From: Cryptomeria japonica
Lineage: Eukaryota > Streptophyta > Pinopsida > Cupressales > Cupressaceae
DNA length: 64,000 nucleotides
Direction: 5' to 3'
Assembly: GCF_030272615.1 (NCBI RefSeq)
Contig: NC_081415.1
Span: 509,859,373-509,923,372 of the forward strand
Part shown: positions 1 to 13,800 of the stretch, piece after piece
How the letters are laid out: every line of letters begins with the position of its first letter
How positions within the stretch are numbered: position 1 is the stretch's first letter
Position numbers and translations under genes: made by a program
The notes under the pieces: model-generated
The model's database searches: none
The model's input: the letters and a program-made list of their open reading frames with translations, nothing else
What the model was told of the DNA's origin: nothing

Positions 1-1182
1 AAGAATTGAGACTAGTTTTAATTAAGTAATTGAATTTAATTGCAAATTAGATTAGTTATATATATATTTGTTGCATTCTAACAGTTTGTTTTGTAGGACA
101 ATGATCTCTAACTAGTAGGGACATTACAACATTTTATTGATGAATTGAAGAATGAAACAATCTAAGGGCATCCAGCTGCTACAAATGGGCCCAAATGGTT
201 TTATCTGATCCTAGGAAAATTACCAAAAACAAATACTTGAATTTCACTAATTTCCACGCTTGGCTCGGAAACTATTCAATCTACTGCTCAAAACAATAAC
301 TCGAGGAGAAATTTATTCCTGTAACCACTAAAAATCACTGCGATGCTGATGTGCAATGCTGTCTATGAGAAATTCAGGAGATTCAAACCCTCTAATGGCA
401 GGACCGATGGTATCTAGCACCCTAGAAGGCCACCAGATGGTACGACTGCATATGGAGGCTGTACGGCTGCCATAGGAAATGAATTATCTGACTTTTCCGT
501 CTGGAACCCTCTCTAATCTGCATGTAGATTCCCTGAAAATGCTGTAGTAAATCTGAATTGAAACCCAATTAGGAATTCTGGGTGAATTCCTCCATCCTAT
601 GAATTGGGGTATCGTCCAATTTCACCTTCACTTCAAGGAGTTTTCGTTCGTCAAAGTTGCAAAGCTGCTGAATTGAGTTGCAGAGCTCAATTTCCAAAAG
701 TTGATTGTTAAAATCAAGATGCCAAAATGAATCTCCTCACCGCACTTTATTACTTCCCGAACCCTAATTGAACTTTTTAGGGTTCTCATTACTTAATTTA
801 ATGAAATTTATTAAATATAATAACCTCCTTGCCTAATCACCTAACTTGAGAGTCTTTTTATTCATTGACTTGGCCCCACCTTTTAAAAGCCACTTTATGT
901 CCAGGAAAATGTGCCATGGGGTCTTTTTAATAAATGCAATTCAACCTTGCACTTTTTCTTATAAAGTCACTTTAATAAATTTTGTCTATTTTTAGAAAAA
1001 GTGACTTTATATTATAACAACATTATAACGTCAAATAACAATACTTCCTAGCACCCAAATGCCAAGTGTAGACCCCCGTGTGCCACCACTATCATCTCCT
1101 ATCCACTGAATTCACCTGCAGAGATGGCTAATAGGTAAATCTCCAAACCTGAGTGAACTACTAGAAGAGAGGGGACATTACA
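1..1182. mobile_element. Partial LTR-like relic with GGGGACATTACA end
   Basis: The stretch ends at 1171-1182 with GGGGACATTACA, the terminus seen on several bounded insertions further along this window (10170, 27650, 47749). A similar GGGACATTACA lies at 118-128. No matching TGTAATGTCCCC start is visible, so the element probably began before the window. The base run after the end is GAAAG, but the partner duplication cannot be seen. No coding potential was found. This is inferred from the terminal motif alone; the internal boundary at 128 may be a second, nested end. Confidence 0.4.
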
Positions 1183-1772
1183 GAAAGAAATGTAGTTCTT
1201 CCTTTCAACTTAGAATTTTTTTTCTATTAGCTAAGGACAGAAAAAACAAAAGACCATTTTAACTCCTAGCTGCTAAACAGAATTCATATATACACTCAAA
1301 ATTAAAACATACATTATAGTTTATACCATTCCCATGAATATGCATGTTGTGCTGTATAACTTGGATAAATGCATAGGACAATTGGATAATATTTGTCCAT
1401 TATTGGTTGCTTGACTTACATTCTTTGATTCTTTCATGAGTATTTTTGTCTGAAAGAGGAATTATGACATCATTTCAGCTCATTATAGTCTCATTAGTAG
1501 AACTGTAAAACAACATATCTGGTTGGATTGCTCCCTTGGGATTTTTTTCGAGGCTTTTCAATTGTATAGGGGTGTGAGTATTGTCTGTAAATTTGACTTT
1601 CACAAAATAGTTATGGAAAGGGGAAGGGACAATTTCTTAGACGACAAGAGAAAGAAATTGCATTAAATAAATCACTTTAAATTCAAAATCATATGATGAT
1701 GTAACCCAGCATAATGCCTTCTCCCTAGCGTTTTTATGACATCTAATTCACTTAATTGTTTTGGTTTTACAG
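1183..1772. other. Intron sequence upstream of first visible exon
   Basis: AT-rich sequence with no recognisable open frame or repeat. It ends in a polypyrimidine-containing acceptor (TTTTACAG at 1765-1772) that leads into the exon at 1773. I see nothing else in it. Confidence 0.5.
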
Positions 1773-1811
1773 AGTGCATTCAAAGCATTGGCTGCTCGGG
1801 CAATGTCAGAG
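1773..1811 (+). CDS. RNB exoribonuclease exon ([13 protein letters not shown])
   Basis: A 39-nt exon of 13 codons in phase 0, with acceptor TTTTACAG and donor GTTTGT. It encodes [13 protein letters not shown]. In DIS3 and DIS3L proteins a similar helix (A..ALA.R.M..A) directly precedes the YF(S/C)TG segment, and the next exon here continues in frame with AEYISTG. The exon is tiny, and is assigned through protein context and phase rather than length. Confidence 0.75.
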
Positions 1812-4800
1812 GTTTGTCTAGAACTCTTTATAGTATCGTTTTTCTCAGATGCAAATTATGTAATGTGCTTCTTTAGAATTGAAACCAAATCCTGGAATAT
1901 GAACTTTTATTGATGTGCTTGATACAATGTTGCTCAAATATTTTTATTCAAAAAGGAAAAAGAAAAAATATGTAGATTCAAATAACTTTGGAAGAATTCA
2001 AGGATCTTTCTGTCCTAGTTTAAGTAATCTTCAACATTATTAAATTTGTTTCAGCAATTAGAAACATGACCATGCATTGTTCTGTGTGCCAGTGTTACTC
2101 ATGATTGTCCCTGCAAATTTCTTGACATGGTTATAGACCTTGCAGATCATCTCATCTTCGTAAGCTACTTGATATTATTGAGAATCTCTTCCTTATGGTT
2201 GTCCATCTGTGCTCCTCATCCAACAAAATCATAATTACTTGTAATGTTGTGAGAAGACCTATGGAGAATATGAGAAACTAACATGTTGAAATTGAATGAA
2301 TATTTATTTTCAAATATTTTTTTATTAGTATGAGTCATATCTTCACTGCCAGGATAGCTAAATTTACACTCTAGAGTGCATCAAACTTATGTGCTTTCCA
2401 TCTTGAGAGTCGCTTTGGCCTTGCTCAATTTTTTCTCTCATCAACTTCTTCTGAACATATATGCTGACTATGTGTCTGGGTATTTGAACCTGAGGATTTG
2501 TCTATTTTTAGGTATATCCTTTGATGGGAATCATGAATGTTTTCAGTGCATGTTCAGTCATCATGTAATACAAATACCAGAAATGCCTTCCCTTCTTTAA
2601 CATAGAGATCTGTCTATTCTTACAAAAAACTCTCATAAGTAGATCTTCCCAAATCAAGAAATCCCTACTGATAACATCTTACTTATGGACATCACATGGT
2701 CTGTGTTGTATCAAATGTGTAAAGCACAGATTACCTAGATGCGATCAAGCAGACAGAATGTACCTGACAATATATTTTGGCCCTCAAGTTTTAAATTAGA
2801 GATTGACTTGGTACTGCAACCCTTATATATTTTGGATATTGTTAGTGTTTTTTAACGTCCTTTCAGATGCCTTTGTAATCATAAAATTATTTATAATTCT
2901 TTTTGTCCCACTTTTGTTTCTAATTGTCAGCTGAGGGTAGTAAGTTAATGACACTTGTAAATAAGCTACCCTATGGTTGTGTAATTGACAACCATTGGCT
3001 CCGTAAAATATAATTTGAGTACATAGGAAAAGGTTCTGATTTGTGGATGGTCCTCAATCTACATTTATTGTAAGCAAGTGGTACTTAAATGAAGCATCAA
3101 TTGGTTTATTCTTGTATAATTAGATATGGTATGAATTTTTTTCTATAGATTATTGCATTTACAGTTTGTTAGCATTTTATATCACAACTTTGAATGTGAT
3201 GCAACCCAAAATGGAACAAATGTATAGTATAACTACTCTTATAATTACAAGAGAATACTCCTTATAAACATTAAAAAAACCTAAAACCATAATCTAGACA
3301 ATATGTACTTGCTTATTTACAATCTTTATAGTTTTCTTTTTGGGGCAGCTCATGCTCATACTAAATATAACTAAATGTATCTCTTTGGATGCATCTAGTG
3401 TAAAAGGTTGAGAAGCCTTTTGACTCAAGTTAAAAGATTTTTATATCTTTGGAAGGAAAATAAATCCTACAAGTTCACACTTATGTTGTTTAGCTTAAAG
3501 TAGAGATTGAGCAATGCGAGCATGGAAAAGGATTAGATAGCTTAAAACACAAGAATACAAATTTTTCAATAAAGTAAATTAAAGGATTAGTAGAAAGCCA
3601 CAATCTCCAATTTCAAGCAAACTTTCAATGCAAAGCTTGCAAACTTGCTGAAAATAATTTAATCTGCCTGAACACATAACAAAACATCTCAGTAATGGTG
3701 TAGAAATAAGATAGGCATAATAAATTCTGTTGAATAAATATTGAATCTTGTATTGATGTAATGAGTACTCAACAGACAAATTCAACAACAAATAAGCATG
3801 AAAACTACCATTCCTGATCTAAGTGCAAGTGACACTTATTATTAAGGTTTATAAAGCTTTGTATGGAAATAAATGAAAGAGACTAATTGTGTTTCAACTC
3901 TAGCTGCTAACTACTTGCATTACATACAAATTTTATAATAAAATCTTTTCCATCAAAACTAAAACTAAACGAAAACCATGCAATCATTAGTTAGTCTGAT
4001 GGTACAAATTATTACAAACTAATACTTACAAGTCACATCTTTTACATGACAAGAGATCTAAAGATAGATGTATTTGACTCTAGGCTAAAATTAGAGATTG
4101 TTGAATATAGCATGAAAGCTAAAATAATGTTGGTGAATTGCATGAGCTATAAATTGTGTTCACTAAACATAATGCATTTTAGAATATGCTTTTATCATTA
4201 AAAATGGTGATGGTTAAACAATATATTCAGCAACCATGGATGACTTTGATAATTCTTCAACTTATCCTTTTATCATGGCAAGAAGTCATCCAAAAAATCC
4301 ATTGACACATTCAATCCCTTTGATAGGCACATCTTTTTGCTGTGCACATGTCATACACTAAAACAAACTTTGAACTTGTACTTTTGGTTTCTTATTTACA
4401 AGTGCGAACGTCATCAGTAGGTGTGTACTTGTGAACATAAGTTTAAACAATTTTTGAAATTTAAAATATTCCTTTGGTGAGTTGTGAACCTACAACCTGG
4501 ACACACACTTGATAATTGAATCTGAAAGTTAAGTTTGGAATTATATTTTCTTTAGTGAGGTGTGTTCTTGCATCGTAGATGTTCACTTGATAATTAGGCA
4601 TTTTTCACTGTAATCTCCTCTTTCTCAGCACACATCAAACTACCAATTGCGCACTTGAGTGTGGAGTCCTTTAAATTTGTAATTGATTTGAATTTGAATA
4701 TTATCTTGATGTGGTGGTCACCTACACCCTAGACACGCACCTGACAAAGGCTTTTTTGATATTTGCACTTTGAATTCACTCCTTTGTTGAGGTGTACACT

Positions 4801-7800
4801 TCTTTAGGCATGCTCATATGTAAAATCCCACACTCAATTTTTCCCAACTTTTCCCAAAAATTTTCCAACCTCCTTTATTCAGTGAGTATTTTAAGATGTT
4901 TACTTTCTGATTTGTTTATCGAATTTAAGGTTCAAAGTCATCATATGAACTTGTTCACAAGACATGCAATATGTGTAGAAATATTCAAATAACAACTGAA
5001 ATTTATTGAATTGACCATTTATGAACAGCAGATTGAATGAAAGACAACTGAATTAAGCAAATAATCTGACCTCTTAATAACAGAAGTGTTAGAGATACAA
5101 CAGAAGGTATATTCAAATCTGACCTCTTTATTGCAGAGTAATAATATCTCAGTTCCAAGCACAGAGTTATCAAGGTCATCCTTAATGTGCTGACGCAAAC
5201 AATTAAGATACTTGTTATTGAACAGCTGTAAACTTTGGCACTAAAGTTTCAAACAGCAAATGGAAGGCTTGGGCAACTGCTCCATAGGAAGCACCTCATG
5301 TCACTATGAAGTATGCCCACTGTTACCAACACGACCTTAAAGAATATCAATTACAATAGAACTGTAGTTTCCAAATGCCAACATTTCCACCATAAAACCT
5401 CCAAATACCTCATGCACTTCCCAGCAGAGGTAAACTAGTTCATATGCCATTCCCTTTACCTAAGATCACCTGGGTAGGGGTTGATATGGCCTGGAAATGT
5501 GCCAGGGCCAGTATGGGAAGCATCACGTACTAGGAAGGGTTAACACCAAACAAAGAGGCAGCTATCCCTTCTCATGTCTCTTCTTGGTACTCACATATTT
5601 GCTACAGGTTCACACCCAGCTATTAAGCCATTTATTTGCCCACCATTTGTATCATTTTACTCTGCCATTATAACTCAAAAACCCATGACTTGCTCAAGCA
5701 ATCACAACCAATAATATGATGAATGACAATGGCATCCAAGTTCAAGCAATCTAAGCAATCTTTACAAAATCTTAATAACCATAAAAATTTGTCTTCAACG
5801 AAGACCTCGCAAATTTCCATAAACCTCTTCCATTAAATCTATGCAAAAAAACTGAGTGACCTTGAAAGATACTAACCAATCCTGGTCCAATTTTATTATA
5901 AAAGTGTTAAGACTTCAACTCAGATTTTAAACGGTTCTCAGAATATTTTAATCAGATCTCATGAATTGCCAGTAAATACAAACTCTGATTTGATCAATAG
6001 ATTACAGATAATCTTAATTGCATTTGAACTCCAAGCATATATTTACCATTCAATGACAGAGTTACATACCAATATCCTTCATTAATTATCAGAGGGATTT
6101 TCAGATTGAATCGGACTTACAACAGGCCCGTGCCCTAGGTATGTCTTGTTAGGCACAATATGAAGAAGCTGGATGAATGTTGGCTTTGAAAGTCGCCAAC
6201 TTAGCAATATCTGATCCGTGTAATTTTCAGTCCAATATTAGGACAATCATTGGGCAGTTTCCACAATAGACGCCCATGAAATGATGTTGCTCGACACCAG
6301 TACTGGTCTTTGCTGCGATTGATATTCTGGACAATTTATCTCTCCCTGTGGTCTGCTATCTTCCAACTCTGTGTCTCTGTCACTAGCTTTGCCCTGTCGA
6401 AGATAGGCAAAGACAGATCAGAATCTCCGGGTGGCTCAGTCTTGCTATCGCTCTATCCTTAGCTCCAAAAACTCCTTATCTGCTCCTGCGAATAATCAAT
6501 AATCAGAAAATGGTTCAGGAAAACAATCTTGTCGATTGTCAAACTCAAAGAAAACCCAAAGTAGCAGAAACATCCTACCTGGCCTGGCTCAAGGGGCTTG
6601 CGTCCCAAAAAACCTGCATTGAACAGAGGTAGATCAACCTGAAATCAAGCATGTCTCTCTCTCTCAAAGGTTTTTCCTTATAAAGGCTTGCGTGTCGTGG
6701 TAGGAGGTGGCTGACCTCAAGTTGTCAATCAAAACAAGAAAATACAAAACATCATACAACCCAAAACTACTGCCAATAAGAACAAGTCGGCTTCCATGAT
6801 ATAGGGATATTTAATAATAATTACATTTATTATAAATTTCCCAGTTAATTTATTTAATCTAAGCAAATATTTAATTATTTCTAAATGAGCATCGGGTGTT
6901 ATAAAACACCACTGAGGCCGACTAGGCCCTCAAAATGGGATCATGATAGTCCTCCCATCCTCTAATTTCTTGACCTCAAGCAATTGCAGATTGGGATGTT
7001 CAAAAGCTTCTATTTCTCCCCAAGTTGCATCTTCTACAAGCAGACCCTTCCATTTCACCAAGTATTCAGGAATCACCTTGTTCCTTAACCTCTTTTCCCT
7101 CACATTTGACAGGATTTCATGTTCAAGGATGAGTTTGCCTTCATAATCAAGGGGAGGTAGCTCCAATGAAGGAATGATCTGCTGTCCAAGGGACTTCTTG
7201 AGACATGAAACATGAAAGGTCTTGTGAATTCTATTGTTAGGTGGTAATTCTAGCTCATAAGCCACCTGCCCCACCTTCCTTATCACTGGATAAGGACCAT
7301 AGAAACATGGCTTTAACTTCTCTGCCGCATTGCCCTTGATTGAAGACTGTCGGTAAGGCTAGAAACATAGAAACACCAAGTCTCCTACCTCAAAAGTCAG
7401 TTCAGTACAGTGCCTATCAGCATACATTTTTTGTTGGTTTTGGGCTTGTTGCAAATTCTCCTTGAGGTCCTCCATAATGTCTTTGCTTTGCTACACTAAA
7501 TCCTTAGCACTAGGAACTCTACTATTACTAAAAATCAGGTCCACAAAAGAAGTAGCATCATAACCATAGAGTGCTTTGAAAGGAGACATCCCAATCGACA
7601 TATGGTGAGTGGTGTTATAGCAATACTCACCCAGATGCAGCCATTTAATCAATGTTGTTTGCTGGCCTGTTATGTAGTTTCTTAAATATCCCTCAATCCA
7701 CTTGTTCACTATCTTTGTTCGGCCATCTGTTTGGGGATGGTAGCCGGTACTTGTGTTAATTCTATTCTAGTCAAATGAAATAACTCTTGCCGAAAGAAAC

Positions 7801-10800
7801 TTAGAAACCTTCTGTCCCTGTCACTCACAATCGTTTTTGGTAATCCAAAAAGTTTGAGGATCTCCTTAAAGAACAGATCAGCCACTTGCGATGCCTTATG
7901 ATCTGATATAGCATTAAAATGTGCCTACTTCGTGAGTCTATCAACCACTACATACAAACAATCTTTACCTTGAACTTTTGGTAAGCCAGTGATGATATCC
8001 ATTGATATGTGCTCCCATTTTTTATTCGGAATGGACAAGAGCTGCAATTGTCTTTCTGGAAACACATGTTCTGCTTTATTATGTTGACACTCTTTACATT
8101 CTTTTACATGCTGCATTACATCTTTCTTCAATCCTTTCCATGAAAAATGTTCCCTCACTCGTTTATATGTATTGTAGAAACCTGTATGGCCGGCCAGTGG
8201 GGTGTCATGGCAAGCTTTAAGAATCTGTTCCTTTATTTTAGATTCAAGTATGATGTATACTTTCCCTTTGTAGAGAATCAGCTCATTTGCTGTTTTGAAC
8301 CTGTTATCTTGCACCTTGCCCTGCACAATATCATTAGCGAATGTATTTTTAACATAATCAGCTGTAATCAATGTCCTCAAATCAGCAGATATTTCAGTAA
8401 TACAGTGCAAATGAGGTTTGCTAAATAATGCATCAGCCACTACATTGTTGTTCCCTTTAACATGCTCAATGTCAAAGTCATAAGCTTGAATTTTGCTCAC
8501 TCATTTTTGCTGCCTATCATTTAAATCCCTTTGGTTAAGGAAATACTTCAAACTATTATGATCAGTCTTAACCAAAAACTTGTTACAAACCAAATATTGT
8601 CTAAACTTAGTCAAAGCATGCATTATGGCCAACATTTCTTTGTTCATAAACTAGAAGCTTACCCTCAACCTCCTTAAGCTTCCGACTCTCAAATGCTATG
8701 GGGTATTTATTTTGCATCAAGACAGCCCGTATCCCTTCGCCGGACACATCACATTCCAAAACAAAAGGTAATGAAAAATCTGGAATTGCTAAGACAAGAC
8801 ACAAACTCATTACCTCTTTGAGCTTATCGAAGGCTTGTTGAGCTGATGGAGTCCATACAAATGCACCCTTCTTAGTTAGATTTGTTACGAGTGCAAGTTG
8901 TGAAAATCCGCTCACAAACCTCCTGTGGTAGCTGCATAACCCAACAAATCCCCTTAACTATGTTAGATTGTTTGGTCTTGGCCAGTCTTGGATGGCCTTG
9001 ATCTTCTCCTCATCTACATTTATTCCATGTTCACTGATTTTGAAGCCCAAGTATAATATTTCTTGCAACCCAAACTCACATTTAGATGTTTTAGCATAAA
9101 AGGACGGCTGTTCTAAGATATTCAACAGCTCATCGAAGTGTTTTAAATGCTCTTCCCAAGTGTTGCTGTAAACTAAGATGTCATCAAAAAGACCAACACA
9201 AACTTTCTCAATTGAAGAACAAATACCTTATTCATACATGATTGGAAAATTGTTGGAGCATTTGTTAATCCAAAGAGCATCACCAAGAATTCATATTGCC
9301 CATAATGACACCGAAATGTTGCCTTATGTACATCCTCATCCCGGACCTTGATTTGATGGTAATCTAAGCATAAATCAATCTTGGAAAAATACTTAGCTCC
9401 ATCTAACTCATCAATCAATTCATCGATTTCTGGGTATCGGATATTGGTCCTTAATAGTTCTCTTATTGAGGACTCAGTAATCAATACACATCCTCATAGT
9501 TCCATCCTTCTTCTTAACCAGCATTACAGATGATGCAAATGGGCTGGAACTAGGTCTTATATGCCCCATTTCCAGCAATTCCTTAATGGCCTTCTCAATT
9601 TCTTCCTTGTATACCTTCAGATGGCAATATGGAGTAATCATCACTGGTTTTGCCTCTTCTTCAAGTTCAATAATTTTCTGAAATCCTCTATTAGTGGGCA
9701 AACCTGGGGGTATGTCCTTGAATACTTTATTGTGTTTGTCTAAGATAGACTGAATATGCACATTGGTAGCTCCTCCTGTCTTAGCAGCACTTCTATTAGT
9801 GATGAGGCATTCTGCTGCCCATGCTACTTGCTTCTTTCGAAAAACCCTTTCCATCCTCTTAGCTGAAATCTCCATGATCCCTTTGCTGGTCAACCTATGC
9901 AATACCACCCTTTTTCCATTGTGTTGGAAAGAGATCTCCATCTTACAGTGGCTGGTCTTATATTTATCAATGGTATATAGCCATTGGCATCCTAAAACCA
10001 CTTCCATATCCATGTCAATCATATAGAAGTCATCGCCAACTCCATTTGCAATATCTTCTGAGTGCAAGAAAGAGTGGTTCCACTAGCTACCTTCACTTCA
10101 AACCCTTCAATTGGAACTGTATTCAGTCCAAGTCTCCTTACTTCTTCTTCATTGAGATAATTATAGGTGTGTAGTGTCCCCTTAAGTTAATACTCAGGAA
10201 TAAGGGAACAATTAAGTTGAAAATCAAATGCAAGAGATTTCTTTTTCATCCAAATCCAAATTCCTTATGAATCTTAGGAACAAATGCTTAATAGAGTGAT
10301 AATTGATACCACTAAATGAAAGAATAATACCACTTATAATATGATTTTATAAGATATATATTTTACTAATCAATAGGATAGGTTATCACTGCTCTCTGAT
10401 ATAACAGTGTAAACTGTGCTGCTTGGTTTGTTGTTTCTGGTTAATGTATGCAAGGGTATATCGTATAGGTCTAATAAGACCCTTGATCTATGAATGCATG
10501 CCTGATCTATATGATGATGTAGCTATTCTATATGACCTTTAGTTAGGGATGCCTGACTGTTTTATTTTGGGACTTGTAGCCAATCCGATAGTTGCTGTGT
10601 TTGATATGATTGATTGGTAGATGTGCATCCAAAGCCAAAGGCTGCTTGCTCAAGGTAGATGAATCCACAAAGGATGAATCAGAGATAGAGATGTCCAATC
10701 CGTCTGGGAATGATTAGATTGACTACTTATATGATGAGAGGGATGTACTTTAAAAGACCTGCCCCTTGTCTCTTCTAATCACCACCTTTCTCTGCCTTAA

Positions 10801-13800
10801 TCGTGCCTTTTCCAGATAATTTTGAATTGGTTTATTAATTATTCTTCACGTGTTAACTGCTGATTAGTAATAACGACTAATCTTTTCAATCGGTTAAATC
10901 CACATTGGCTATTTTTATTTGAAGAGGATCTAAACTATTTGTTCATTAACCGATATTCATAATAATTATTAAATAGATATTGATTTTCTTTTTATAATCA
11001 CAATCAATAATTATTGTTTACTAACATTCACAATAATTATTAAATAATACTGATTTGTATTTATAATCACCATCAATAATTATTATTAATATTCACAATA
11101 ATTATTAAAGGCCACGATAAATATTAACTATTATTAATAATTTCAATAATAATTACTGTTAAGTAATATTTACAATAACTATAATATTAATAGTGATCGG
11201 ACTTTCTCTTCATGGATTGAATCAACATGCTCAGCCGATTCATGGAGAAACATACATAATGAGCAGTTATAATAGTAGTATTGACCATAACGTAATGGCT
11301 ATGAGAAGACAAACAAAAATTAAATAAATAATAAGAGGACAAACCCATTAATATGGAAGATCATTTATGTGATGCAATTAAAAGAAAGAATGATAAATGA
11401 ATTAAAAATAGTTAGCAAAGGATGTGTCCCTGTTAATGGACAATAGGATTGGAAAGGATGTGTCTCTTAATAATAATCTTTCAATGGATATAAGGAAGGA
11501 GAGGAAAGATCATTGAAGGAGAGGGGACGGAAGGATGAAATAAGGCAATAAGGAAAGAAAGAGGGCAGTAGTAATTATATTGTTTGAGAATTACCTACGG
11601 GCACTGAGACAATTATAGGCACAAATTCCAAGGCAAATTCACTGGCACAAAATTCGAGGCACCCAAAAAAATCTGAGATCAACCCAAAAAAGCTCTCGAA
11701 AAACCCACCAAGAATCTGAAATTAGAATGCAGATCCGACGGCTCAAAAATTGAGGCACGGAAAACGATGCACCTAGAAAAATCTGATGATGACCCAGTTG
11801 AGGTCTCGAAAAACCCACTAGGAATCTACAACCAGAATAAAATTTCGACTTGAACTGAAGGGTCAAAACCCTAGTCGAAAATTGCAGAAACCCTAGGCAG
11901 CCATGAATGAACTAGATCGAGCAAAAATATGTGGAGAATAGGCGCGGGTCGAGGGCAAAGAAACGCGACACGATTTGCAGCAAAAAATCCACGAACTGGA
12001 AGCAAACCACTTCAAAAAACTAGAGAAATTTTTTCGAAAATTTTTTAGTATAACAAAGAAATTTAAAAAAAAATTAATTCTCTACTCTGATACCATAATA
12101 CAGATGCAAAAGCATATGGATTTCAAAGAATCGATGTTGTTCAATTATTCAAGGAGACAAAGCTCCTTTAAATAGAGTTACAAAGACAATGCTTCTAAAA
12201 GAAACAATCGTTAACTAGAGGCGAAGTTAGAAACAACTTAAATGATCATTAATAACACAAAGAGAAAGATATTATTCTAATAAGAATTGTTAATAATATA
12301 TAGTATAATGTTGTGAGTGCAAATTAGTACTGTTAATATGATATATGAGGAAAACATTAACATAATAAAACTGCTAATATAGTGAAATAATAGAAGACAA
12401 TGTTAATATAATATAATACAGTAGGATGCTGATAATATAATATGATATTGTTAATTCAATATGATTAATATGACATAAGAGAGGAATGTTAAATACTGTT
12501 AATATGATAAATTATAATGACATAATGTTATTAATGTAATTTGAGGCTAGTGCTGAGAATAGAAATCTGATATAATATTGCCAAGATAATACAATAATAT
12601 TAACATAATATGATGGGTTCAATAGTAACTAACTATTGTTTTAATGAACATGAATATTAGTTCTTCATCACTTATGATATATCAAAGTCATGATGAAGGA
12701 GAGTGTGAGAGAATTACAGGAGGGGTACAGTGTATGAGCATCCTTCTAGATACGCCATCTCGAAGTGGGACAAAATGAGCCCATAGAGGCGAAAGGAGTA
12801 CAAAGGGTATGGTATTTGGGTCTAGGAAGAGACAGTTTCTAGGGCACTCTCCTCAATCATTCCGCTCTTCTTCACCATGGCTCACAAATACAAGAAATTA
12901 AATCATTAAGGTATTAGGAGGATGACTAGATGAGGGTCAAAGGCTCCTTATTGTAGCTTCCTTACTATCTCCACATGGACCAATTGTTGAAGTGAATTAA
13001 TCATAAGACGTGAGAGGTTGATATGATGGAGGGGAACAGTGTAAAGCCCTCACTAGGTATGCCACCTCATGATGATGGTTGAGGACCATCGGTTAAGGAC
13101 CACATGGGGCCACAGAGGATAAGTTCTTGCTGTTGGGCCTAGGGTAGAGGATACTTGGGGCTCCTCATCATGTATTCCAACTCAACACTCATTATGGTTG
13201 ATTTTCCATGTAATTGTTCATATTGGTTGTGTAGATCAATATATACATATCCTAACCCTAGAATTGGATGTATTTCATTAGTTATATCTACATTACTGTC
13301 TAATCTCATTGTGGGTTTGAAAAAACAGGCTTATCTCATCTTATTCTTAAATGAAGATTATATCCCTGACTATGTTTGCCCTTGTTTCATTATGGATTTG
13401 TGATTTTAGGACAAAAACTAGGGCATTTAAAAAGGGACATTACAGTCCTTAGAAGTGTCTTGCCGACTTGTCAATATTCCATCGTTGTTTATGGATTGTT
13501 TCACACAACTCTACTATTGAAGGCGTCCATGCTAGTTCAACAAACTTATTCCAAACCTTCAATCTATGGGATGTAAGTCTCTAATATGGGTCGCTAGATA
13601 TTTGTTTGGATTATTGGGCCAAACGAATCGCCCCATGAATCTTACTTGCGATATATTAGGGGTAAATATACAAATCATTATCCTTGTATATATGATTGTT
13701 GTTCTTTGAATAACTAATCAATAGACTGCTGACCATAATCAATCCTTAAGTGATGTTAATTCTTCTTCGACATATATAATGGATGCTATATAACCTACTT